Shown one piece after another: positions 9,751 through 19,548 of a stretch of 64,000 nucleotides of DNA. The stretch lies in assembly GCF_000227135.1 (NCBI RefSeq), contig NC_018260.1:716429-780428 (forward strand), read 5' to 3'. A program made the position numbers and the translations under genes. The stretch's first letter is position 1, and each line of letters starts with the position of its first letter. The stretch is from Leishmania donovani (Eukaryota; Euglenozoa; Kinetoplastea; Trypanosomatida; Trypanosomatidae). Below the pieces are notes generated by a model that saw only the letters and a program-made list of their open reading frames with translations, searched no databases and was not told where the DNA came from.

Positions 9751-10933
9751 GGCAAGCTGTACCACACCAAACTGAGAAAGGTGCGAGGAACGGTTCATAA
9801 GAGTAGAGGCAGAGCCGCGGTGTGCGGCGCATGCTTGCATCAGCCGATTCGAGTACAGGAACCCATACGCATATTTTCCAGCATGTGATGAGGGAGGCAT
9901 AACTGGGTACTGAGCAGGAGCCGCAGGTGCGGCACACACAGACGAGATGTGGAAGGGGGGGGGTGCACTCAGCTATGCGCCTCTTGGTATTCCTGACATC
10001 GTGCTTCCCCCTCATTTGTGCAGTGCCTTCTCCGTCTTTCCATTGGCTGCCTCTTTCTTTGTCTCCCTGCGGCTCAGTCCCTTTTCTGCCGCTGGTTGCC
10101 CGCCTTAAGCCAGACATAAGGCGCACGGCTGGCCCTACAGCTAGAACTTGCCTGGCCCGTCACCTTTTTTAATTCCACCACCGCCTTTCCACACCCTCCC
10201 TCACTCTGCAGAGCGTATGCGCCACGGCCTCCCTCTTCTCTTCTCCTGTCGAGACGCTTCTCCCTTTTTTTTTTCGTGTTGTCTTTGCTTCACCGCGGCG
10301 TGGCTTCCCCGTGCTTCTCCTGCCTTAGCTTGCAAAGGTGTATCCGTTGCCCTGTGCATATATATGTGTGTGCGCGTGTTGCGTTTTTTTTCCCTTTTCC
10401 GTGTACGATTTACGCTGAGAGGCACGGCATTGCCTCGCTGCCTTTTTTTCCCTCTACGGTGATGAGGCTCATCCGCCCTCCCTTTCCCTTCCCCTCTGCG
10501 AGTTACAGGTCCAGCGCCGCCTTTAAGGACACGAAAACTAGACAGCATCGAGGATGAAGCTACACTCTATTCTGCCAGGAAGAGATTGGTGACGAGAGTT
10601 GCGTCCTGAGACTCGCTTCGCTCTTGGCTTCCTTGAACCGACTCGTTGTCTCCGCGCTCTCGGTCAAGCCTTCCACAGCCTCTGTGCCCACTGGTTTAAG
10701 ATGGTGGCCATCCACTAGCACTGCAGTTCGAGCTCTCTCGCTTGCCTTTGCTCTCGCTTTCTCGCGCGTTACGTGCTCCCCTTATTCCCCATCTCCTCTC
10801 TCCGACGCAGGCCAGGACAAAACAGAAAAAAAACTCGTTTGCGTAGGAGTTTTCTGAACACCTACGGCGAGAGCAATCACTGCAACGGCGACCACAACGA
10901 CCTACAAAGCAGCTCCACTGGGAGGGCGGAGCC
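9751..10933. other. Intergenic spacer
   Basis: Pyrimidine-rich, no gene seen. The best acceptor for the next gene is the AG at 10,809-10,810, after a tract from about 10,737. Confidence 0.6.
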
Positions 10934-11704
10934 ATGTCTGGCATGGATGACCGCGCGAAGCAGTTCAAGGCGGCCGCTGAGGCTCAGCTCACTGGACCCG
11001 CGTTGAAGAGGGAGATCAACACGCTGCGCCGCTTTCTTTTTCGCAACCAGGGGTGCCGCTTTACGAAGGCGGCTCAGCAGGCGCTCTACATGGCGGTCAT
11101 CGCACACTACGGCAACTCAGCTGCCCATCACGCTTCTGGCTACGCAGCCGCCTGTGACACGCCGGCGACAACGGCGTTCACTGCAGGGGCTGGCTCTAGT
11201 GGGCCGACTTCGGCGTCGTGCGCAGATCCTTCGAGAGGCGCAGGTGTGCCACATCCGGCCGGCGACGAGGACAGCGACGAAGGGGACCGCGGCAACGCCG
11301 CTGATGCGACCGATGCACCGATTCTTCGCCTCCTTGACGACGCGCTCAAGATGCCCTTCACCGTTTTTACCTCTCCACAAAAGGATAAGCTGCTCAGTCT
11401 CTACTGGACCGTTCTCGGGACCGACGGCTCTGCAGGTGCGAACGCCGGCAACGGCACCAAGCCCACCCCCGCCGCCACACTCACGCTCTCACTTGTGGAC
11501 ATCGTAGACGCCGGCAAGAACAAGGCGCAGCTCTCCCTCTTCACCGATGGAGGTGAGGAGTATCCGCAGGAAGTGCTCGTTTCGGATGCCAGCACGCTGA
11601 AGCATCTGAGGACAGCACTTGACAATGGCAACGTCATTTCGGTGACGGTACAGGAGAACGAGACCGGCGCGTCACTTGTATCCTTTAGTGTCGACAACGA
11701 GTGA
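10934..11704 (+). CDS. Conserved-looking hypothetical, possible COMM-like or eIF5A-C-like domain
   Basis: This 256-residue soluble protein was not firmly recognised. Residues 1-60 are helical and basic (ALKREINTLRRF). Residues 65-130 are an Ala/Gly/Ser/Asp-rich linker, and the last ~115 residues are a compact alpha/beta region. That region has LYWTVLGT, then LTLSLVDIV, QLSLFTDGGEE, and VLVSDASTLKHLRTALD. The order Trp-strand, strand, strand, leucine-rich helix recalls a COMM domain. The segment from LVDIV to SVTVQE also resembles the OB-like C-domain of eIF5A. Neither is certain. The 5'UTR would be about 120 nt from the AG at 10,810. The stop lies about 130 nt upstream of SIDER-like copy C, so the repeat is probably within its 3'UTR. 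Confidence 0.75.
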   Translation: MSGMDDRAKQFKAAAEAQLTGPALKREINTLRRFLFRNQGCRFTKAAQQALYMAVIAHYGNSAAHHASGYAAACDTPATTAFTAGAGSSGPTSASCADPSRGAGVPHPAGDEDSDEGDRGNAADATDAPILRLLDDALKMPFTVFTSPQKDKLLSLYWTVLGTDGSAGANAGNGTKPTPAATLTLSLVDIVDAGKNKAQLSLFTDGGEEYPQEVLVSDASTLKHLRTALDNGNVISVTVQENETGASLVSFSVDNE

Positions 11705-11836
11705 GCAAGTCATGAACAGCGCGTTGCGTTTCAGAAGTATGCTACGGAGAGGGAGGTGTTGACGTTGCTCCACATTGCGCTGGCTCGGCGTGTTTTTTTC
11801 TTTTCTGATCTGCTCGGCTTTGCCGTGCTTAATGGC

Positions 11837-12376
11837 GGGTGACACCTCGGCGCGTGGTACCCATGACTCTGTACACGCCCTGTGTGGGGAAGAAGCCAGG
11901 CAGCCCCTATCCCCTGCCAATGCTGCACCGCACCTGGCGGTGGCAGGGTCAGGCGCCTACGACGTGGGGAGGTCAGAGCGATGCATCGCTGCTGACGTGG
12001 GCGGCCAGGTCGTGGATGGCGCTGCGTCGGAGCGACCCGCGACCGTGCACCGGGCTGCGCCATCCATGCTATATGGGCGGAGTGTCAGCGCGACTCGACC
12101 GCGACCCGCCCGGCCCTCACTGCCTCCTGGTGTGTGGCGCCTGCGCCACGCCGAGGGATGCGCCGGGTGGCGGCCGGCATAGTGGGGGCAGCTGTGGGGC
12201 TGCGTGCGCAGAAGAGGCTGGCAGAGGCTGAGGCAGGGCCCGTGCTGAGATGGCTGCGCCGGCGCACGGCTGTGATGCGCGTGTCTCTAGCGCTGCTTCG
12301 CACCACGCGATGGGGGCCTGCGACGGGCCGGGGCTAGCGTGGCGTTGGGCTCCTGTTCTACGGCAGAATGAATGCG
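11837..12376 (+). mobile_element. SIDER-like retroposon, copy C, sense in a 3'UTR
   Basis: This 540-bp copy is nearly identical to copies A and B. It is in sense orientation about 130 nt downstream of the stop at 11,704. A pyrimidine-rich ~35 bp just upstream is weakly shared with copy B and may belong to the element. In Leishmania, SIDER2 elements in 3'UTRs are known to promote mRNA decay. Whether this subfamily does so is inference. Confidence 0.65.
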
Positions 12377-13406
12377 GTGCAAGCATCAAACAGAAACACG
12401 GCTCAGGCCTCGTGAATACAAGACGGAGGCATGCCTTTGCTTCTCTTCCCTCTCTTTGTGCCGCATGCCAAGTAGAAACACAACGGGCAGAGTGCCTCAG
12501 TTTTGGATCGGGGCGTAGAGTCTCTCTCTGTCTTTGCTGTATGCCATACACGAAAAGAAGACACCAACATCGGGGGGCGGGGGGAAGGGGAGAAATAACG
12601 CCGACTTGTGTGCGCACGCCGCCCGCTGTTCTCTGGGCTCAACATGCGCCAGCCACGCACATTTGTGAAGCTTATGTGCGGCCCACGTCCCCCTTGTTCC
12701 GATACCCTTCCAGGCACTTTCAGTGCTGCCCATCCTCGAGCTTCTTCGCTCCTTCTCCTCGCTGAGCCTCTGTTCTGCCTGCTGGCTTGCTGCCCTACTC
12801 GATAGCATCTCTTTTCGTTCACCGGCGCGCGTTCCCCCAGTCGCATCTGAGAACAGACGAAATATACGTAAGAAAAGGGAGCGCGCAAGCGCACGGAAAC
12901 ACCCAAAGCGCATCGGTGCGGGGATGGGCTCTTCGTGGATCTCCTTCGTCCCCACCCCCGCTTCTTCTTTCCTCAACTCTCTCTCTCTCTTTGAGGAGGT
13001 TTGATTGTTGCTGTCGGGATCCGTTGGCTCGCATTCCCCGCTGCTGCTGCTGCTGCTTCTCTTTTATCGCCTCTCCTTGCGTGCACGATTTCGTGCGTCT
13101 GTGTGAGAGGAAGCGAGTATCTGCGCAGCAGCTGACGGAGAAGGGAGCGCACGAAAAGAGGTTGGTAGACCGAGAGAGCAAGGAGGTGGACAGTAAGAAG
13201 GTTTCCGAGTACTACTCCTAGCACACCCATCACTCTGCACACAAGTATAGGCCAATACACAGAGACCCTTTTAAGTAGACATATACGCGCCCTTCTCTGC
13301 GCGTTCTCTAGGTCGGCGGCGGGGTAGCGTATCCACCCTCATTAATGTCTTTAGTCTTTGCTTTATTCGCATCTCTACCTTCTGGCCGCCTTTTCACCGC
13401 GACACC
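12377..13406. other. Intergenic spacer with short CTG run
   Basis: Mixed spacer with a (CTG)5 run at about 13,041-13,056. The best acceptor for the ABC transporter is the AG at 13,310-13,311, after the tract at 13,288-13,308, giving a 5'UTR of about 95 nt. Confidence 0.6.
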
Positions 13407-15329
13407 ATGGCTGTTGTGTCGAAGCTGACGTCGAGTCGCTTTCTTGGCTTCTACGCCGTGCAGCTGCTCTGCCTCGCTGCGGCGGCTCGCATTCTCGATG
13501 CCGTGGTGCTCCGGCGACGCGGTGCAAGCGGCAGCACAAAGCACCGCTCTCGCCGCTTCTCTCCGTCGCGCGTCGGTGGCAGCAGCGAGGATGCCACAAT
13601 CAAGATGGATCGCATCTTCTGGGGGCGCCTCCTCTCTCTTCTCCGACTGTGCATTCCTCATTTCGTATCCGTCGAATCCGGGGGTGTGCTGCTCTTGCTG
13701 ACCCTCTTTTACCTGCGCACCCACCTGACATTGCTGTTTGCAAGGGTTGTCGGGCGCAATGGCCGGTACCTCGTGGAGCGCAACACGAAAGCGTTTATTT
13801 CTAGCGTGGCGGACATCGGCTTGCTCGCCATCCCGGGAACGATTCTGCAAATCGGGGTGCAGTACGTGAAGATAATGACGCAGCAGCGGCTGCGAGACAA
13901 CTTGCAGGCGGCCCTTCACAAAGAGTACCTCAAAGGGAACACGATCTACATGATCGCTACGCAGAGCGCCTTCATAGATAACACCGATCACCGTCTCACG
14001 CAGGAGACAGATCAGTTCTGCAAGGGCGTTGCTGGAGTATTCCGCGCCCTATTTAAACCGATTCTGGACGTGGTGACGCTTCTGATGGAGCTCTCGAGGC
14101 ACGGAGGCCTTGCTCCCCCTGCTTTCTTAATCTCCTACTACCTGCTCGTTGCGACGTGCATGTCGGTGCTGCTGCCCAACTTTGGTCAGCTGGTGGCGAC
14201 GAGTCAACAGAAGGAAGGCAACCTGCGCACGAAGCACCACCAGCTCATCTCGCACGCGGAGGAGATCGCTTTCTACAACGGCGAGGAGATCGAGCGCGAG
14301 CACGCGGGACGCCTGCTGGGCTCCCTCATTCGCCACGAGTACAAGATCAAGCGCACCAAGTGGCTGACCGGGTGCAGTGACAGCCTGTTCATCAAGTACG
14401 GTGCCAGCTTGGTCGGGTACCTTGTGTGCAGTCTTGTCGTTGTCGACCAGTTCCACCTCATGACCAAGGGTGATCTTACTCAGCTGTACCTCCAAAATGT
14501 GCAGCTGTACGTGCCCTTTTCCGCAGCGATTGGGCGGATGCTTCTCATGCACAAACAAATAGGCGCGTTGTGCGGCAGCGTGCACCGCATTGGCGAGCTG
14601 CGCGAGAGACTGGAGCGCATCAACATGTTGAATGTGCGTGGTGAAGGGGCCAACGTCGTCTACTCGAATGATTTGGTGCGATGGAGGGACGTGGATATCG
14701 TCAGTCCGGCTGGCATGAGTCTTCTGCATGATTTTAACCTCACTGTCACCCCTGGGAAGCACACGCTGATCATGGGCAGCAACGGCTCCGGCAAGACGGC
14801 ACTGATGCGCGTGCTTAGTGGGCTATGGCCGGTTGCCAAGGGCAGCGTGACCCTCCCAACGGCCCCCGAGTCGCTCATGTGCCTGCCGCAGCGTACGTAC
14901 CTCCCACCTGGCTCGCTGCGTGCGCTGCTTACATACCCGCACGTTACAGAGGACGCCCGCGACGGCAAGCCTGAGCAAGCTTTCGTGTCGGATGAGGTTA
15001 TCATATCCGCGGCGATGTCGTTTGGCCTCAACCCCATGATGGATCGGGAAGGTGGCTTGGATGCCTCCGAGAACTGGGAGGAAGTGTTGTCGGGTGGGGA
15101 GCGTCAGCGTGTGGCCCTGGTGCGCGTCCTGTTGCACCGCCCGCAATTCGCATTCCTCGATGAGTGCACGAGCGCAATTTCCCAGGATGAAGAGCCCTTC
15201 TTCTACAGATTACTGCAGAAGGCAGGTGTGACGCTGATCACGGTATCACATCATGAGACACTGCGCAAGCTGCACCGCGTCGTCGTCTCCTTGGACGGAG
15301 AAGGCGGCTGTCAGGTCAGCGAACAGTAA
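13407..15329 (+). CDS. ABCD-family half-transporter (glycosomal/peroxisomal)
   Basis: This 640-residue half-size ABC transporter has its membrane domain first and its ATPase last. The membrane region (about 1-400) contains the ABCD-type EAA-like motif EEIAFYNGEE (285-294). The nucleotide-binding domain has Walker A GSNGSGKT (457-464), signature LSGGERQR (561-568), Walker B FAFLDE (581-586) and an H-loop histidine in VSHHE. Members of subfamily D dimerise in the peroxisomal membrane and import fatty acids or acyl-CoAs. In trypanosomatids the equivalents are the glycosomal GAT proteins. Which GAT this is cannot be decided by eye. The length is typical. The N-terminal hydrophobic segment (about 12-34) may carry glycosomal targeting. 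The start is the first ATG after the acceptor at 13,311. Confidence 0.9.
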   Translation: MAVVSKLTSSRFLGFYAVQLLCLAAAARILDAVVLRRRGASGSTKHRSRRFSPSRVGGSSEDATIKMDRIFWGRLLSLLRLCIPHFVSVESGGVLLLLTLFYLRTHLTLLFARVVGRNGRYLVERNTKAFISSVADIGLLAIPGTILQIGVQYVKIMTQQRLRDNLQAALHKEYLKGNTIYMIATQSAFIDNTDHRLTQETDQFCKGVAGVFRALFKPILDVVTLLMELSRHGGLAPPAFLISYYLLVATCMSVLLPNFGQLVATSQQKEGNLRTKHHQLISHAEEIAFYNGEEIEREHAGRLLGSLIRHEYKIKRTKWLTGCSDSLFIKYGASLVGYLVCSLVVVDQFHLMTKGDLTQLYLQNVQLYVPFSAAIGRMLLMHKQIGALCGSVHRIGELRERLERINMLNVRGEGANVVYSNDLVRWRDVDIVSPAGMSLLHDFNLTVTPGKHTLIMGSNGSGKTALMRVLSGLWPVAKGSVTLPTAPESLMCLPQRTYLPPGSLRALLTYPHVTEDARDGKPEQAFVSDEVIISAAMSFGLNPMMDREGGLDASENWEEVLSGGERQRVALVRVLLHRPQFAFLDECTSAISQDEEPFFYRLLQKAGVTLITVSHHETLRKLHRVVVSLDGEGGCQVSEQ

Positions 15330-17589
15330 AGAGGGCGGGCGAGTGAGAGAGAAGACAAATTGAGCGGATTGTTCGCCTCTCTTGTTTTGGGGCTGTGCTG
15401 GGTGCAGCTGAAGCGCGGATTTCTTTTGCAACTCAAGGTCGTCCCAACAACGGACTCTTGGGGCGCTGATGTTGCACCTCTGAAAGACACACGCACACGA
15501 GGAGGTATTCTTTCCTTTCTGGCGACGACGACGACGACGACGGAAGACAAACAAGCGCAAAAGTAACCGAAAACGTGGAAGCAGAGCTGATGACGCTTTC
15601 GTTGTTCTTTTTCGTCCTTTCTCCTTTTTGCCTTTGCGCCCTCCCTCTCCTTCTTCGACTCATGCACACTGCCGTCCTTTTAAAAGAAAAACGCACCTTT
15701 ACCTGCGAACACGCATTTTGCATATGCATATATATATATATATGTTTATGTATGTATTTGCTATCATTTGGAAATGTCCTGTTCGGTGTCTGTCTGTGCG
15801 CTGGTGTCTGCTTATGCGTGTTCTCTTGTTTTTCTTTCTCTGCCACACCTCCAATGCTTCCTCCGCTTCCTTTATCATGTGCATACACACATCAGTGGGC
15901 GCCTTTTCTTTTTCGTGGTTCCCTTCTCGTAGCATCCGCCTGCTAAAGGGTTGAACGTGGGAGAGGAGTCCTTGAGGGGTCTGTGGCGCTCGTACAAAAT
16001 GTACAAGAACGACATTTTAAAGAAGAGGGCAACTCTTCTAGCGTGCGCAGCTGTACTGTGCGACAGCACCATATGCGGGCGCTGGGGTCTTCTGCGCTTC
16101 CATGTCTTTGAGGGTGTACGCTCTGTGTGCTCGCGTTTGCGTGCATACGTGTTTTTCTCTTCCTTCAGCCATTTTTTTTGGGTTTCGCTAGACGGGGCCG
16201 ATAATGTGCCAGTGGTGTTCTTATATATATTATTCTAAGTTTGCTGTGCTGTTGTTTTTAATATCGGCCTCTGCCCACCTCTGCCTGTGCCTTTCTCTCG
16301 GAGTCTCAAAAGATTTGCCCTTGCGCGCTTCCGGCACTGCAACACCTAACCGACTGTGAAGGAGAGGGGATGTATCGGCTGTCTGGTGTGCGTAGGCGTA
16401 TGTGTCTTGCTCTTTTTCAGCATTTTGGAGTGTGCACTGGTGTATGCTAGCGTTGTCGACCTGTTTTTTTTTTCTTTATTGGTGAGGTGTGGTGTCTACA
16501 TGTGTATGAAGGAGGCAGGGAGCTGAAAGTGCGAGTGCGCAGGAGTAGGTGCAGGTGTATAAGGCGACGCACAGGCCTTCACGAACCGTCTTTCCCCATC
16601 GCGTTCTCTCTGGGCTACATAGACTGCTGGCTCCCACGTCCCCTTTCTCTCTCTGCCTGTGTGTGCCGCGCGTGTATGTTTAGATTTGCATGTGCTGATT
16701 CTCACTCCCCCGTACAGTTGGTCTTTGAGTCTGGGGTGCGCCGCGTTCGCACACGCGCATGTCAGCTGCGTGTGTCTCCAAAGGGGTGGAAAAAATGTAC
16801 CCTGTGCTGCCCGGACCTCTGCCTCCCCCAAAAGAGGGAGCCTTGAGTGCGAAGTGGGTGTTGGATTTGTATATAAGGGTTCCCTCAGTGTTAATAACGG
16901 CTTAATGAATGAAAAAGAGCGTAAGTCGTGATGCGCGTAGTCAAGCCACCATTGCCTACGCACGGTGGTCACCGGCACCGCTTTGGTGTATCACTGTTGT
17001 CGGCCTCGACCAGCGTCGCACATCTGCGGGAGCGGTGCATGGACGCCCGGAGGCCGCCTTTAGCCTTCTCTGCGGCAGGCAGTCTTTAGCGCTCCACCCG
17101 GTAACTGCAAGTATGATATCGTCTAGGGTGTTGTCAAAAGCCTGCTCCCCTTGCTGTGCCGCTCCGTGCCATCGTTTTCTATCGATCTCGCTCGCCTTCC
17201 TCTTACCACACGGTTGCTGCTCTTCCTCCAACCGCCATCACATCGTCTCTCTCACACAGCCATGTGCGACCGTTGCACGTATCTGTGAAAGAGATAACAT
17301 CGTTGACGCGAGAGAGCCCGCGTTCGGCTGCGCTCTTTGCTTTCCGACTGCAATCCTCCTCGCAGAGGACGGCCACACCTGCTCCACACTGTATTACTGA
17401 TCGTCTTCGTGAAGAAGGCCAGCTCACCGTCTATACTGTTCTCTCTTCCACTTTTTCTGTTCTCTGTCTGACACCCCCGGCTTCCACAGAGCTCTGCGTG
17501 CCCGGCTTTCCACCGCGACGCACCACTCACCCTCTTCCCTCGAATAACTGAGTATAACCTCTTTTATCCCGTTTCTTCGCCAGACCATC
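15330..17589. other. Long intergenic spacer (2.3 kb)
   Basis: T/C-rich and G/T-rich spacer with a (GAC)n run at about 15,523-15,542 and a TA tract at about 15,728-15,743. A GC-richer island at 16,930-17,110 does not fit the surrounding composition and could be a decayed repeat. No gene seen. Confidence 0.5.
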
Positions 17590-19548
17590 ATGACGTCCGT
17601 GTACAACTTCAAGGCAATCACCGTCGTCCCGACGTACAAGGACTTCATGGACATTGTCCTGTCCAAGACGCAGCGCAAGACGCCGACGGTGGTGCACAAG
17701 GGCTACCACATCTCCCGCATTCGCCAGTTCTACATGCGCAAGGTCAAGTTCACGCAGAAGACCATCAATGAGAAGCTCACCTACATCCTTCAGGAGTTCC
17801 CGCGCATGGATGACATTCACCCCTTCTACGGCGATCTCATGCACGTCCTATACGACCGCGATCACTACAAGGTGGCGCTGGGTCAGGTGGGCGCGGTTCG
17901 CCACATGGTGGACAACATTGGTCGCGATTACGTGCGTCTGCTCAAGTACGGCGACTCTCTCTACCGCTGCAAGCAGCTGAAGCGCGCTGCCCTCGGCCGC
18001 ATGGCGACGGCGTGCAAGAAGCTCAATAGCGCGCTCGCCTACTTGGAGAAGGTGCGTCAGCACATGTCTCGCCTCCCCTCCATCGACCCGAACGCGCGCA
18101 CGCTGCTCGTGACGGGCTTCCCGAACGTGGGCAAGTCCAGCTTTATGAACAAGGTCACGCGCGCTGATGTGGAGGTGCAGCCGTATGCCTTCACCACCAA
18201 GTCGCTCTTTGTCGGTCACACGGACTACAAGTACACTACGTGGCAGGTGATTGACACCCCTGGCATCCTAGACCACTCTCTGGAGGAGCGCAACGTCATC
18301 GAGATGCAGGCGATCACCGCACTGGCTCACCTCCGTGCCTGCATCCTCTTCTTCATGGACCTGAGCGGCCAGTGCGGCTACTCCGTTGAGCAGCAGGTCT
18401 CTCTCTTTAAATCTGTTGGCCCTCTGTTCACTGGGAAGCCGGTTGTCGTCGTCTTCAACAAGTGCGACGTGTGCACCATCGACGATGTCTCGCCGGCGGA
18501 ACAGGAGCTTATCATGGACGCCATTCAGGAGGCGGACGCAAAGTGGATTACGACTAGCACACTCACGGACGTCGGCGTCGGCGACCTCAAGACCGTCGCC
18601 TGCGACATGCTTCTCGCCCACCGCTCGGAGCAGAAAGAGGGCTCTGGCCGCTACCAGGCGATTCAGAACCGCCTCTACTGTGCCACTCCAAAGCAGCGCG
18701 ATGAGCTGGAGCGCCCCGCCTTTGTGCCGGCGTCGGTGCTGCAGGAGCGCGCCACGGGCGAGCCGCCGAGGCAGCGCCGCAAGACAGAGCGCGACTACGA
18801 GTGGGAGAATGGCGGTCCGGGCCAGTATCAGAGGAACGAGCGCAAGACATGGGATCTGGAGAACCCGGAGTGGGTCGACGATATCATTCCCGACATCATG
18901 GATGGCCACAACATCTACGACAATATTGACCCTGACATCCACCAGCGCCTGCTAGAGCTAGAGGCGGAGGAGGAGGCGCGGCTGGAAGATCTTGAGCTGG
19001 AGGCGTCCCGCAAGCACGAGCAGTACACACTGGACAGCGATACCCTTGAGGCGGTGAAGTTCATTAAGGACAAGATAAAGGTGCTGAAGATGGAGCGCGC
19101 CATGAAGAATCCTGCCATCCGGCGTACGCACAGCCAGGCGATGGCCATCGACAAGTTCAACAAACGCACCGGCAGTCAGGACGCCAGGGCGAAGTCCATC
19201 GCGGACGGCAGCGGCGAGGTGCCTACTCGCAAGCGTGGCCGTTCCATGTCTGTCGCGCAGGAGGCACTGATCCGCGACCGCTCCAGCTCTGCCCACGTTA
19301 GCACCAAGACGACTCGTAGCATTAGCGGCACATGTGCTAGTCGTGAACGCAGCATGAGCGTCAACCGCGGCGACGGCTACCGTGATGTGAACGAGAAGCT
19401 GCGCGCCGTGAAGCTGAGCAAAGTAAAGGCGCGTCCGCTGGCCCGCCAGGCACGGAAGGGCGAGGGAGACCACCACATTCCGAACCTCCGCCCTATGCAT
19501 TTGTTCACGGGTAAGGTGAAGAGCAACGGCGCTCGCGACCGGCGTTAA
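17590..19548 (+). CDS. NOG1: Nucleolar GTP-binding protein 1
   Basis: This 652-residue NOG1 orthologue is an Obg/TrmE-class GTPase that joins pre-60S ribosomal particles in the nucleolus. The helical N-terminal domain covers about 1-165. The GTPase motifs are GFPNVGKSS (176-184), DTPGILD (222-228) and NKCD (290-293). Tryptophan- and arginine-rich NOG1-C motifs follow (for example NPEWVDDIIPDIMDGHN, about 418-434). An acidic, then basic and serine-rich tail follows, with repeated RGRSMSV/RERSMSV segments that look like phosphorylation or nuclear-localisation sites. Length and domain order match yeast Nog1. Candidate acceptors are the AG at 17,582-17,583 (6 nt before the ATG) and at 17,489-17,490 (about 100 nt). 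Confidence 0.97.
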   Translation: MTSVYNFKAITVVPTYKDFMDIVLSKTQRKTPTVVHKGYHISRIRQFYMRKVKFTQKTINEKLTYILQEFPRMDDIHPFYGDLMHVLYDRDHYKVALGQVGAVRHMVDNIGRDYVRLLKYGDSLYRCKQLKRAALGRMATACKKLNSALAYLEKVRQHMSRLPSIDPNARTLLVTGFPNVGKSSFMNKVTRADVEVQPYAFTTKSLFVGHTDYKYTTWQVIDTPGILDHSLEERNVIEMQAITALAHLRACILFFMDLSGQCGYSVEQQVSLFKSVGPLFTGKPVVVVFNKCDVCTIDDVSPAEQELIMDAIQEADAKWITTSTLTDVGVGDLKTVACDMLLAHRSEQKEGSGRYQAIQNRLYCATPKQRDELERPAFVPASVLQERATGEPPRQRRKTERDYEWENGGPGQYQRNERKTWDLENPEWVDDIIPDIMDGHNIYDNIDPDIHQRLLELEAEEEARLEDLELEASRKHEQYTLDSDTLEAVKFIKDKIKVLKMERAMKNPAIRRTHSQAMAIDKFNKRTGSQDARAKSIADGSGEVPTRKRGRSMSVAQEALIRDRSSSAHVSTKTTRSISGTCASRERSMSVNRGDGYRDVNEKLRAVKLSKVKARPLARQARKGEGDHHIPNLRPMHLFTGKVKSNGARDRR

